Shown piece by piece: positions 28,381-37,360 of a DNA stretch of 37,360 nt. The notes below the pieces were generated by a model. That model was not told the DNA's origin. It was given only the letters and a program-made list of their open reading frames with translations, and made no database searches. This DNA is from Nitrospira lenta. Its GTDB lineage: Bacteria; Nitrospirota; Nitrospiria; Nitrospirales; Nitrospiraceae. Each line of letters opens with the position of its first letter. Within the stretch, counting starts at the first letter, position 1. The stretch is from contig CAMDRK010000002.1 in assembly GCA_945906715.1 (NCBI GenBank), positions 1 to 37,360 on the forward strand, read 5' to 3'. Position numbers and translations under genes: made by a program.

Positions 28381-28412
28381 GCGCGCACTATAGCAGAAGA
28401 GAGAGGGACAAA

Positions 28413-28545
28413 GAAGTTCTGAGTTCTGAGTTCTGGGTTAGATGCGGATACGTGATGGGGGAAGCGGAATTAGGAATGTGGAATGTGGAATTGAAGTGTT
28501 CGGATGTTCGAACCCCATCCTTCAGCCTTCAGCCTTCAGCCTACT
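28413..28545. repeat. Composite of half-elements from several heptamer families
   Basis: agttctgagttctgagttctgggtt (B); ggaattaggaatgtggaatgtggaattg (F); ccttcagccttcagccttcagcc (E). Confidence 0.75.
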
Positions 28546-29199
28546 GGACCATTCGGCCACGATCGCGAGACTTGCGCTGGTGCCAATTCGATCCGCACCG
28601 GCCTCCAGCATGGCCAGCGTGGTCTTCCAGTCCCGAATTCCTCCGGAAGCTTTCACCTTGGCGCGACCAGCCACGGCATCTTTCATCAGCTTCACATCTC
28701 CAACCGTCGCACCGGCGGCGCCGAACCCGGTCGAGGTCTTCACGTAGTCGGCCCCCGCCTCCACGACTAATTGACAGGCTGTACGCTTCTCTTGATCGGT
28801 CAGATAGCAGGTTTCGAGTATGACTTTATGTTCAACACCCGTGGTCGCCTTCACCACTTCAGCAATGTCCTGTCGCACATACTCTCGATCGCCCGACTTC
28901 AGCCGGCTCACATTCATGACCATATCCAGCACCCGCGCGCCGCGCGCGACCGCTTCAACCGCTTCGGCAACTTTGGTTTTCGTCGTGTGACCGCCAAGGG
29001 GAAACCCGATCGGAATGCCGACCAGGATTGGGGTGCCAGCGACAGCTGCCACCGCATCATCCACATAGCAAGGCGGGACAAAAATTACGGAAAACCCAAA
29101 CTCCTTCGCCTCCTGGCATAGCCGCAGGACATCCATTTTTGTCGCGTCCGGACGGAGCACCGTGTGGTCTATAAGATTCGGCACATTCCATTCAGACAT
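28522..29199 (-). CDS. deoC: Deoxyribose-phosphate aldolase
   Basis: 225 aa. NLIDHTVLRPDATKMDVLRLCQEA; VKTSTGFGAAGATVGDVKLM; KASGGIRDWKTTLAMLEAGADRIGTS. Confidence 0.95.
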   Translation of the reverse strand: MSEWNVPNLIDHTVLRPDATKMDVLRLCQEAKEFGFSVIFVPPCYVDDAVAAVAGTPILVGIPIGFPLGGHTTKTKVAEAVEAVARGARVLDMVMNVSRLKSGDREYVRQDIAEVVKATTGVEHKVILETCYLTDQEKRTACQLVVEAGADYVKTSTGFGAAGATVGDVKLMKDAVAGRAKVKASGGIRDWKTTLAMLEAGADRIGTSASLAIVAEWSSRLKAEG

Positions 29200-29218
29200 A
29201 ACAAGCTCCGGGAAAACA

Positions 29219-29310
29219 TGGTTGGTTTGTTTTGTTTATCTGGTTGATTTGGTTTATCTGGTTAGGTTCGTTCAACCAAAAATCCAGACAGACCAGACAA
29301 ACCAAACAAC
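29219..29310. repeat. Nonamer inverted-repeat element A8 (A/T-rich variant)
   Basis: ggttggtttgttttgtttatctggttgatttggtttatctggtt ... aaccaaaaatccagacagaccagacaaaccaaac. Confidence 0.8.
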
Positions 29311-29349
29311 GGCCTTCTTAGGCAGCGGACTTTTTCAGCATCCTGACAC

Positions 29350-30435
29350 TCACGACACTCCTTCTTTGTATGCAAAAGCCCCATCCCCTGGAACGATTGA
29401 CGTCTGGGAAGAACGCGTCCCACGGCGAAAGGGCCGCTTCTGATATTTCTCTACCGCTTTGTTGTGTTCGATCAGCGTCGCGGAAAACTGGTGCGTGCCG
29501 TCGTTCTTAGAAACAAAATACAAGGAGCGTGAATCAGACGGATAGAGCGTCGCGCGAATCGCTTGAATGCCAGGATTGGCAATCGGTCCCGGCGGCAATC
29601 CCTGTACCCGATAGGTATTGTAGGGACTGGGGCTCGAGAGGTCTTTCTTGTGTATATTTCCGTCGAATGCCGGCAACCCATAAATGACAGTTGGATCGCT
29701 CTGTAACGGGATGCGCTGCTTGAGCCGGTTGTGAAATACCGCTGAAATCTCCGGCCGCTCGCTGCCAGACCCGGTTTCCTTTTCGATCACGGAGGCGAGG
29801 GTCAGCACTTCGTGCATCGTCATCTTGCGTTCCTGCATCCGAGCGAGGAGATCAGGACCAACCACCTCCCGCAGCTGTTCGACCATGGCGGCCAACACCT
29901 CTCGCGCCTTGACCCCTCGGGGAAATTTATAGGTGTCGGGATAGAGGTATCCTTCCAGCGTCTCCGCCTTAATCCCAAGCGACGCGATGAACTCACGATC
30001 TTTTGCAAGCCGGAGGAACTCCACACGATCCGCGAGACCCTGTTGCGAGACCACTGCGGCAATTTGGACGATGGTGAGCCCTTCGGGAATGGTCAGCGGA
30101 TGGAACACCACATGGCCATTGAGCAACATCGCAAGAATCTCTGCGGGAGTCATGCCGGGATTCAGCTCATATTCACCTGCATGAACTTTCCGGTCGGCAG
30201 ATTGGGATTTTCCAAACAGGACGAAGGAAAACCGGTTCTTGATCAATCCTTCACGTTCAAGCAGCGCCGCGACCTGTTGGAATGTCGAGCCATCCGGGAT
30301 GACGACGACTTTCGAGGGAGGATGCGTTTCTGTGGGAATAGCCGGGCCTTCAGCCCAGCGAATCGTCTGATAGGCCGCGACGCCAAGTGCGACCGTTACG
30401 ACCAGCAGACTTCCGAGAATGATCCGTAGACTCAT
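29350..30435 (-). CDS. mltG: Endolytic murein transglycosylase MltG (YceG-like)
   Basis: 361 aa. N-terminal TM; LEGYLYPDTYKF; ASVIEKETGSGSERPEISAVFHNRLKQRIPLQSDPTVIYGL; SPYNTYRVQGLPPGPIANPG. Confidence 0.95.
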   Translation of the reverse strand: MSLRIILGSLLVVTVALGVAAYQTIRWAEGPAIPTETHPPSKVVVIPDGSTFQQVAALLEREGLIKNRFSFVLFGKSQSADRKVHAGEYELNPGMTPAEILAMLLNGHVVFHPLTIPEGLTIVQIAAVVSQQGLADRVEFLRLAKDREFIASLGIKAETLEGYLYPDTYKFPRGVKAREVLAAMVEQLREVVGPDLLARMQERKMTMHEVLTLASVIEKETGSGSERPEISAVFHNRLKQRIPLQSDPTVIYGLPAFDGNIHKKDLSSPSPYNTYRVQGLPPGPIANPGIQAIRATLYPSDSRSLYFVSKNDGTHQFSATLIEHNKAVEKYQKRPFRRGTRSSQTSIVPGDGAFAYKEGVS

Positions 30436-30925
30436 GAGGTGGTTCTACCGTTTCTCTGTCGGAATACTCATCCGCCCCTAATGCCGACTCCATCTTCGAT
30501 ACCGGTTCAAGGCTCGCCAGATAGCTCTGGAGCAGAATCGACGCGGCGATGCGATCCACCACACCCTTCCGCTTTCTCCGGCTGACATCGGCTGCGATCA
30601 AGAGATCTTCCGCCGCCTTCGTCGTCAACCGTTCGTCCCACAGAATAACGGGGACTGGCACTCCCTGCTCTAACCGAGCCTGAAACTCGCGCATCGCCTG
30701 GATCGCCGGCCCCTCGCGGCCATCCAATTGGATGGGAAAGCCCAACAGCACTTGTCTGACTGCATACGTCCCTACGAGGGAGGCAATATGGGCAATGTCC
30801 CGATCCAACGTGCGCCGATTGAGTGTCTCAAGCGGTTGCGCGGTCCAGCCCATTTCATCACTGAGGGCCACGCCAATCCGCACCGTTCCGTAATCGAGCG
30901 CGAGCACTCGTTTACCATCCTCCAT
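30350..30925 (-). CDS. ruvX: Holliday junction resolvase-like RuvX (YqgF)
   Basis: MEDGKRVLALDYGTVRIGVALSDEMGWTAQPLETL; VILWDERLTTKAAEDLL. C-terminus overlaps the mltG start. Confidence 0.9.
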   Translation of the reverse strand: MEDGKRVLALDYGTVRIGVALSDEMGWTAQPLETLNRRTLDRDIAHIASLVGTYAVRQVLLGFPIQLDGREGPAIQAMREFQARLEQGVPVPVILWDERLTTKAAEDLLIAADVSRRKRKGVVDRIAASILLQSYLASLEPVSKMESALGADEYSDRETVEPPHESTDHSRKSAGRNGRTWRRGLSDDSLG

Positions 30926-30929
30926 CAGT

Positions 30930-33560
30930 CTACCGCTCCAACATCCGTTCGACCAGTCCAAAGACCTTTTCCAACGCACTATCCAACCTTGCCGGATCCT
31001 TCCCCCCAGCCTGGGCCATCTCAGGCCGGCCACCGCCGGTGCCGCCGACTTCCGCCGCCATCTCCTTAATAATGTCGCCCGCTTTCAGCCGGGCAATCAG
31101 ATCTTTTGTGACGACGACCAGTAACGAAACCTTGCCATCGTTGGCGGCCCCGAGGGCCACGACACCGCTCTTCAACTTATCCCGCAACTGATCGGCCAGC
31201 GCCCGCATGCCGTTCACATCCAGGCCATCGGTGCGTTGCACATGCACCTGAACGCCGGCGATGGTTTTCGCCATGGCCTCGGCGGCTGAGCCGCCGGCCA
31301 TTTTCAATTTCACCTCTTCCAGCTCACGTTCCTTGTCTTTCAGCTGCGTCATAACTTTGCGTGTTTTGGCGACCAGCTCGGACTGGCCGACCTTGAGCAG
31401 ATTCGAAAGTTCTCGAATGTCAGTATCCAACTGCTTCATGTGCGCAAGCGCCCCGCTGCCAGTCTGGGCTTCAATACGGCGGACACCAGCCGCGACGCCG
31501 GTCTCAGAGACCAGCCTGAACAAGCCGATGTCCCCTGTCTGCCGGCAGTGCGTTCCACCACAGAGTTCCTTGCTGAAAGACTCGACCGTGACAACCCGCA
31601 CCTGCTCACCGTACTTATCGCCAAAGAAGGCCAGCGCGCCCTTGGCCACCGCATCCTGAATGCTCATCACCTCGGTCGCGACCCGCTCGTTCTTCCGCAC
31701 CTCGTTGTTCACGACAGTTTCAATCTCATCCACATCACGGGAGGACAGCGGTCTGAAATGGGCAAAATCGAAGCGCAAGCGATTCGGCCCAACCAGTGAC
31801 CCATACTGTTTGACGTGAGGGCCCAGCAAATCGCGTAACGCCGCATGGAGCAAGTGGGTAGCCGTGTGGTTTCGCTGAGCATCCTGCCGCGTCGTGGCAT
31901 TGACGGTCATGTGCAGGGCCTCACCCTCGCGAATCCGCCCTTTCGTCACGGTCCCCTTGTGCAAAATCACCGTCGGCGCAGGCCTCGTGGTTTCCGTAAT
32001 CTCCGCCTGCCCCTCATGGCCCAGTAACAGGCCCCGATCGCCGACCTGCCCGCCGCCTTCTGCGTAGAACGGTGTCACATCCAGAACGATTTCAACTTCA
32101 TCGCCTTCCGCCGCTTCCTTGACCAACCGGTCGCCTTTCAAAATCGCCTGTACGAGACTCTCGCTCTCCAGGCGGTCGTAGCCGATAAACTTCGTTGTCC
32201 CGATACGCCCGGCCAGTTCCGCAACCGCAGGCCGAGCAATCTCCTGTACAAACCCGCCGGTTTTACGCGCGCGATTCCTCTGTTCATCAATGGCCTGATC
32301 GAACCCCGCCTCATCGAGCGTCATCCCCTGCTCGCGGCAAGCCTCTCCCATCAGGTCCATCGGAAACCCGTAGGTGTCGTAGAGCTTGAACACATCTGAA
32401 CCGGTGAGAACCTTGTTCCCAGTCGAGCGGGCCTTCGCAATCATCTCATTGAGAATCGGCAACCCTTGATCGAGCGTAGCGATAAACCGCTCCTCTTCGC
32501 CTCTCGTCGCCTCTGCAATCGTCGCGGCTGCGCTTCGGACTTCTGAATAGACCCCGGCCATCTGACTCACGACCGTCTCCGTCAATCCATAGAGGAAAGG
32601 CTCGACGATGCCCAGCAGCCGCCCATGCCGCGCAGCCCGGCGCAGAATCCGCCGCAGCACATAACCGCGTCCTTCATTCGAGGGTAAGACACCATCTGTC
32701 ATCAAGAACGTGATTGCGCGAAGATGGTCTGCCACCACACGCATCGACCGATCGGTCTGGTCTTGCTCCCCATACCGAACTCCTGCCCTCGCTGCGACGG
32801 CGGTCAGCAACGGCGTGAACACATCGCTGTCATAGTTGCTGTAGACTCCTTGCGCCACTGCCGCCAGCCGTTCCAATCCCATACCCGTATCGATGCTGGG
32901 CTTAGGCAAGGGATGCAACGTCCCAGCTGCATCCCGATTGAACTGCATGAAGACAAGGTTCCAAATCTCGATGACCCGATCGCCCTCGCCGTTCGGCCGA
33001 TCGTCGCCCGGCACCGACGGTCCCTGGTCGAAGTGCAGCTCCGAGCAGGGCCCACAGGGTCCGGTATCGCCCATCTGCCAGAAATTATCCTTCTCGCCGC
33101 ACCGCACGATACGCGAGGGGGAAACCCCGACCTTCTTCCACAGTTCGTCCGCCTCGTCATCATCGCGAAAGATCGTCACCCACATCCGATCCTTTGCCAA
33201 ACCAACCGTCTGGGTCAAAAACTCCCAACCGAACTGAATGGCGTCTTTCTTAAAGTAGTCACCGAAGGAGAAGTTCCCCAACATTTCAAAGAACGTATGG
33301 TGGCGTCTGGTGTAGCCGACATTCTCCAGGTCGTTGTGCTTGCCCCCTGCACGGAGACACTTCTGCACGGTGACCGCCCGTTTGTAACCGCGCGTTTCCT
33401 CGCCGAGGAATATCCGCTTAAATTGGTTCATCCCGGCATTGGTGAAGAGCAACGTAGGATCGGCTTGAGGAATCAAGGCGGAACTTGGCACGGCCTGGTG
33501 GCCATGCTGTTCGAAATATCGAATGAAGGCTTGTCGCAATTCTTCAGTGCTGTTTTTCAT
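30930..33560 (-). CDS. alaS: Alanyl-tRNA synthetase
   Basis: 876 aa. RQAFIRYFEQHGHQAVPSSALIPQADPTLLFTNAGMNQFK; HTATHLLHAALR; CGGTHCRQTGDIG. Confidence 0.97.
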   Translation of the reverse strand: MKNSTEELRQAFIRYFEQHGHQAVPSSALIPQADPTLLFTNAGMNQFKRIFLGEETRGYKRAVTVQKCLRAGGKHNDLENVGYTRRHHTFFEMLGNFSFGDYFKKDAIQFGWEFLTQTVGLAKDRMWVTIFRDDDEADELWKKVGVSPSRIVRCGEKDNFWQMGDTGPCGPCSELHFDQGPSVPGDDRPNGEGDRVIEIWNLVFMQFNRDAAGTLHPLPKPSIDTGMGLERLAAVAQGVYSNYDSDVFTPLLTAVAARAGVRYGEQDQTDRSMRVVADHLRAITFLMTDGVLPSNEGRGYVLRRILRRAARHGRLLGIVEPFLYGLTETVVSQMAGVYSEVRSAAATIAEATRGEEERFIATLDQGLPILNEMIAKARSTGNKVLTGSDVFKLYDTYGFPMDLMGEACREQGMTLDEAGFDQAIDEQRNRARKTGGFVQEIARPAVAELAGRIGTTKFIGYDRLESESLVQAILKGDRLVKEAAEGDEVEIVLDVTPFYAEGGGQVGDRGLLLGHEGQAEITETTRPAPTVILHKGTVTKGRIREGEALHMTVNATTRQDAQRNHTATHLLHAALRDLLGPHVKQYGSLVGPNRLRFDFAHFRPLSSRDVDEIETVVNNEVRKNERVATEVMSIQDAVAKGALAFFGDKYGEQVRVVTVESFSKELCGGTHCRQTGDIGLFRLVSETGVAAGVRRIEAQTGSGALAHMKQLDTDIRELSNLLKVGQSELVAKTRKVMTQLKDKERELEEVKLKMAGGSAAEAMAKTIAGVQVHVQRTDGLDVNGMRALADQLRDKLKSGVVALGAANDGKVSLLVVVTKDLIARLKAGDIIKEMAAEVGGTGGGRPEMAQAGGKDPARLDSALEKVFGLVERMLER

Positions 33561-33582
33561 GCCGTCCTTAGTCTGCAGTCCG

Positions 33583-33703
33583 AAAGCTGAAGGTTGAAGG
33601 TTGAAGGTCGGAATTTAAAGTTCCGAACACTTCGGTCTCCAGCATCGAGACCTCTTTCAATCCCGACAATTCAAAATTCCTCATTGATCATTCCGCATTC
33701 CCA
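33583..33703. repeat. Heptamer half-elements (E and F families) between alaS and recX
   Basis: gctgaaggttgaaggttgaaggtcggaattt ... gacaattcaaaattcctcattgatcattccgcattccc. Confidence 0.7.
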
Positions 33704-34250
33704 ATGCCGCCTCAATGGTGTCTTCGTCAAATCCTCGTTGGCTCAACAGTCTCGCTACACGGCCAAGCGTCTGTGCCGAACTGGTCCGTCCAGCCGTTGC
33801 GATTACCTGCATGGCCAAGTCCTGTTCACTCACCTTGCGGTAGGCGGCTCGTAGCGTCGCCTGCACAATGTTTTCAGGACAACCGGTGGCGAGCAGCTCT
33901 TCTTGCAGGCGCGCACGTCCCATCGGCATGCGGGCGAGTCGCCGATCGGCCCACCGCGCAGCAAACGCAACATCGTCGAGATATCGCAACGATTTCAGCC
34001 GTCGAACTGTGGCTCTTGTCTGCGCGGGAGAGGCCCCCTTGGCCGCAAGCAATTGTTCGATCTGAGTCGTCGTGCGATCGCTGCGGGCCAGCGCGCGCAC
34101 CGCGAGTTGCAACCACCGATCCTGCTCAACACCCGTGAAGCGTGAAACGCGAGACGAGGGAGAGTTCGAGGTTCGAGGTTCGAGGTTTTCGGAACTTCGA
34201 ACCCGGAACTTCGAACTTCGCGTTCCGCCCGTCTCACTCGTTCTGCTCAT
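33681..34250 (-). CDS. recX: Regulatory protein RecX with repeat-derived N-terminal segment
   Basis: WLQLAVRALARSDRTTTQIEQLLAAKG, FAARWADRRLARMPMGRARLQEELLATG; directly downstream of recA. N-terminal ~40 aa encoded by heptamer repeats. Confidence 0.85.
   Translation of the reverse strand: MSRTSETGGTRSSKFRVRSSENLEPRTSNSPSSRVSRFTGVEQDRWLQLAVRALARSDRTTTQIEQLLAAKGASPAQTRATVRRLKSLRYLDDVAFAARWADRRLARMPMGRARLQEELLATGCPENIVQATLRAAYRKVSEQDLAMQVIATAGRTSSAQTLGRVARLLSQRGFDEDTIEAALGMRNDQ
34137..34221. repeat. Heptamer inverted-repeat element C2 with adjacent D-type half-unit, inside the recX ORF
   Basis: gaagcgtgaaacgcgagacg; then agttcgaggttcgaggttcgaggttttcggaacttcgaacccggaacttcgaacttcg. Confidence 0.85.
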
Positions 34251-34275
34251 CCCGCCTGTCGCGCGTGGCTGCTGA

Positions 34276-35370
34276 TCAGGCTCCCACCTTGTGCGGCCGC
34301 CGCTCCTCGCGTTTCTCTTCAGTCTTCTTTTCGTCTTTCACCGGCGCGGCAGAGGGCTTTTCAGGCGTATGACCCGGCAAAGCGGCCAAGTCGCGCAGCT
34401 TCCCTTCAATCTCACGCGCCAACGGCTGATTGCTGAAGAGAAAATCGCGCACCGCGTCACGTCCCTGCCCAAGCCGCTCGCCCTGATAGGAGTACCAGGC
34501 CCCGGACTTCTCAACCACTTTCTTTTCGACCCCGAGATCGACTAACTCGCCGGTCTTTGAAATCCCCTGCGCGAACATGATGTCGAACTCCGCCTGCTTG
34601 AACGGAGGCGCCATCTTGTTTTTCACGACCTTCACACGCACGCGGCTGCCGGTCACCTCCTGCCCTTCCTTGATCGACTCGATGCGCCGGATATCCAGCC
34701 GCACGGACGAGTAGAACTTGAGCGCGTTGCCGCCGGTGGTCGTCTCCGGGTTACCAAACATGACGCCGATCTTCATGCGAATCTGATTGATGAAGATCAG
34801 GGTCGTCTGCGACTTGGAGATGGCCGCCGTCAACTTTCGAAGCGCCTGCGACATGAGTCGCGCTTGCAGCCCCATATGGGCATCGCCCATTTCACCTTCA
34901 ATTTCAGCTCTCGGCACGAGCGCTGCGACAGAGTCCACCACAATGACATCGATCGCCCCGCTCCGGACGAGCGTCTCGGCAATTTCCAACGCCTGTTCGC
35001 CGGTGTCAGGCTGCGACACCAATAGATCGTCCACCTGCACACCCAGCTTCTTGGCATAGGTCAAATCCAGCGCATGCTCCGCATCGATAAAAGCCGCGGT
35101 GCCACCGGCCTTCTGTGCCTCCGCAATCACATGCAGGGTCAACGTCGTCTTGCCCGAAGACTCGGGACCAAAGATCTCGCATACCCGGCCGCGGGGAAGC
35201 CCGCCGACGCCCAGAGCAATATCGAGTCCGAGGGATCCGGTCGAAATCGCCGGAATATCCACCCGGGCATCGGCTCCCCCCAGTTTCATAATCGCCCCCT
35301 TCCCATATTGCTTCTCAATTTGGGATAGGGCCAGATCCAGCGCACGCTTCTTGTCGTCTTTTTCAGCCAT
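34276..35370 (-). CDS. recA: Recombinase RecA
   Basis: 364 aa. [73 protein letters not shown]. Confidence 0.98.
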   Translation of the reverse strand: MAEKDDKKRALDLALSQIEKQYGKGAIMKLGGADARVDIPAISTGSLGLDIALGVGGLPRGRVCEIFGPESSGKTTLTLHVIAEAQKAGGTAAFIDAEHALDLTYAKKLGVQVDDLLVSQPDTGEQALEIAETLVRSGAIDVIVVDSVAALVPRAEIEGEMGDAHMGLQARLMSQALRKLTAAISKSQTTLIFINQIRMKIGVMFGNPETTTGGNALKFYSSVRLDIRRIESIKEGQEVTGSRVRVKVVKNKMAPPFKQAEFDIMFAQGISKTGELVDLGVEKKVVEKSGAWYSYQGERLGQGRDAVRDFLFSNQPLAREIEGKLRDLAALPGHTPEKPSAAPVKDEKKTEEKREERRPHKVGA

Positions 35371-35402
35371 GGGTACTCCTCCGGTAATAAAGAGATCGGC
35401 GG

Positions 35403-35431
35403 ATTATACCCAAGTTGAGAGAAAGAAACCT
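35403..35431 (-). promoter_or_regulatory. Candidate recA promoter
   Basis: Perfect -10 TATAAT on the minus strand (attata at 35403-35408) upstream of recA; -35 weak. Confidence 0.45.
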
Positions 35432-35465
35432 AGCCCTCTGGATGTCGCGCGAACGCGCGGGAACT

Positions 35466-35568
35466 GAAGTTCTGAGTTCTGGGTTCTGAGTTCTGAGTTG
35501 TCCGGAACTAACTCAGAACTCAGAACTTATAACTCAGAACTCGGCGAAGCCGTCGACTCAGAACTTCT
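35466..35568. repeat. Heptamer inverted-repeat element B2
   Basis: gttctgagttctgggttctgagttctgagtt ... aactcagaactcagaacttataactcagaac ... gactcagaactt. Confidence 0.88.
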
Positions 35569-35646
35569 TCACCCGTCTCGCGCATAACCCCGTGCATTCG
35601 CGCGTTTTCCTTGACCGGCAGCGGGTATAGAGATACAAGTGGCACT

Positions 35647-36735
35647 ATGCCTTCGGCTCTTATTCCAACCATTTCCGACCATAAACCGACCGTCCTGATC
35701 ATCGACGATGAGGCAGCGCCCCGCGCGGCCCTCACGCAGATCCTGAGGCAAGACTTCCACATTCTCACTGCGGAAAATGCGCGCACAGCCTTAGCCATCC
35801 TCGGCGATCGTGGCGTCGATCTCGTCACACTGGACATGAAATTACCCGATTGTTCCGGATCGGATCTCCTGCACGACATCAAGCACGCGCATGCCGCGAC
35901 CGAAGTCATCATGGTCACGGCCTATGGCAGTCTTCAGTCGGCAATGGATTGCATTCGCAACGGCGCAGCCGGTTTCCTCCTGAAACCGTTTAATGCCCCG
36001 GAGTTACTCACGATATCGTTGCAAACCGCTCAAAAGAAAATGCGGCTCGATCGGCTACGCCCGATCCTGACGGACTCGACAACCCTCTGGGGTCCAGAAC
36101 CGGATTGCAGCGAATCTTGGCAGGCCCTCGCTGACCGTTACACAATCATGAGCCACACGGGATCGTCTACCGAATCGCGGAGCGATGCGACATCGCCCTT
36201 GGTACCCCTGATCTCCGACCTTTTAGAGGCCAAGGACCGCCACCTGCTTAATCATGGAAGCCGCGTCAGTTTTTATGCAACGCTTGTTGGAAGCCGACTC
36301 AACCTCCCGATCTCCGAGCAACAGTCGCTCGCGATCGGCGCACTCGTGCACGATCTCGATTTGATCAGCCTCCCGAACAGTCATGTGCTCACAGCAGAAC
36401 CAGACCCGCAGATTCATCACCCCGACCTCGGCGCGCGGATGGGCCGGGCGATGGGATTATCGGCAGACGCCGTGCAGATTATCGCCCTCCACCACGAGCG
36501 ATGGGACGGCACAGGTTACCCCTTCGGCTTACAGGAAGAACGCACGCCCTTGCTTGCTCGCATCGTCGGCATCGCCCAAGTATTTGACGACCTGACCGCT
36601 GCAAAACCAGAACCAACCTCTCTCTCTAACAACGACGCCTTGCAACAGATCGAACAGCTAGCAGGCTCCGCCTTCGATCCCACGCTGACCGAACTCTTCT
36701 GCCACATCATGCGCGAACAGCCACAGCAGCAGTAA
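35647..36735 (+). CDS. Response regulator with degenerate HD-GYP-like domain
   Basis: REC: TVLIIDDEAAPRAALTQIL...LVTLDMKLPDCSGSDLL...GFLLKPFNAPEL. HD-type: LLNHGSRVSFYATLVG, ALVHDLDLI, LHHERWDGTGYPFGL. Confidence 0.85.
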   Translation: MPSALIPTISDHKPTVLIIDDEAAPRAALTQILRQDFHILTAENARTALAILGDRGVDLVTLDMKLPDCSGSDLLHDIKHAHAATEVIMVTAYGSLQSAMDCIRNGAAGFLLKPFNAPELLTISLQTAQKKMRLDRLRPILTDSTTLWGPEPDCSESWQALADRYTIMSHTGSSTESRSDATSPLVPLISDLLEAKDRHLLNHGSRVSFYATLVGSRLNLPISEQQSLAIGALVHDLDLISLPNSHVLTAEPDPQIHHPDLGARMGRAMGLSADAVQIIALHHERWDGTGYPFGLQEERTPLLARIVGIAQVFDDLTAAKPEPTSLSNNDALQQIEQLAGSAFDPTLTELFCHIMREQPQQQ

Positions 36736-36760
36736 AAGAGCGCGTCTAGTAAGACTCGCG

Positions 36761-36932
36761 AAGAAGTTCTGAGTGCTGAGTTCTGAGTTATCTTGGAGTA
36801 AACTCAAAACGTCTCTTTCAGCATTTCGGCCAACTCATTCCACATTACTCATTCCTTCGAATCTCCCCAGTCCGCTTTTCCGGCCAACTCAAAACTCAGA
36901 ACCCAGAACTCAGAACTCAGAACTCACAACTC
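36761..36932. repeat. Heptamer inverted-repeat element B3
   Basis: agttctgagtgctgagttctgagtt ... aactcaaaactcagaacccagaactcagaactcagaactcacaactcc; ~100-nt loop. Confidence 0.85.
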
Positions 36933-37226
36933 CTTCCCCCAGCGTATTCGGCAAAGGAGAATCAGTTCTGATTCAGGTAGAATCATTTAAGATTCAGACA
37001 GGATGCCTTCTAAGCTCACCCGTTGCGCGAAAGAGCGATGATGCCCACATGCCAAACACCCTTCTAGTCCTATCGTTTTGATTTTTTCGCCAAATTCTTC
37101 GTCAGCGCGGCAACGCTCTGGCCTACAACTTGCTGTGTACAGGACAGAACCGCAACAACGGGAGCCCAACAGGATAGATTGACTCCCGCAATAAGTACGC
37201 GCTATGGTTGCATCTAGTGTAGTGAT

Positions 37227-37360
37227 TCATGCTGTTCTTGTCTTATCCAGGGCGATCCTGGCCCGGTTCACTTTCACCAAGATCTCCTGTGCCGTTTTGC
37301 TCCACACAAAGGGTGTGGGATGCGCATTACGCTGGGTCATGTATGCGTCAATCGCCGCAA
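37227..37360 (-). mobile_element. IS630-family-like transposase C-terminal end (cut by window edge)
   Basis: Minus-strand translation ...AAIDAYMTQRNAHPTPFVWSKTAQEILVKVNRARIALDKTRTA*, resembling the IS630 C-terminal PFVWTKTADEIL segment. Confidence 0.7.

Noticed and set aside
35440-35466. LexA/SOS operator upstream of recA (gaacgcgcgggaac)
   Set aside because: Spacing GAAC-N6-GAAC does not fit known LexA boxes (for example GTTC-N7-GTTC or CGAAC-N4-GTTCG), so it is not supported without comparative data.
36990-37226. Possible coding or regulatory content between B3 and the IS630-like end
   Set aside because: No convincing ORF or motif; probably IS-flanking debris, but I cannot define boundaries.

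Overview
This 37.4 kb window looks like bacterial chromosome, probably a Nitrospira-type organism (inferred from gene content and repeat style, not tested). The left ~3.4 kb looks like the decayed right end of an integrated element: thermonuclease fragments, a PAS response regulator with no output domain, a terminase-small-subunit-like ORF, and a 3' tRNA-Ser fragment that resembles an att site. The remainder is mostly housekeeping. Forward-strand genes include a MATE transporter, a small CPVC thioredoxin-like protein, a sirtuin, a REC protein, valS, nadC, birA, coaX, grpE, dnaK, dnaJ, rsmE and an HD-domain response regulator. Reverse-strand genes include a DUF2779 nuclease, an orphan HTH antitoxin, a PanE-Moco-like fusion, a HAD hydrolase, a YCF48/TIG secreted pair, RidA, deoB, deoC, mltG, ruvX, alaS, recX and recA. 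An IS630-like transposase end sits at the right edge. The most unusual feature is intergenic. Most larger gaps hold inverted-repeat elements whose arms are tandem short words: one 9-nt family (GGTCTRTYT-like, 8 copies) and several 7-nt families (GTTCTGA, TTCGAGG, GTGARAC, GGCTGAA, GAATGTT-like). They abut or enter start codons, stop codons and, in recX, the apparent reading frame.
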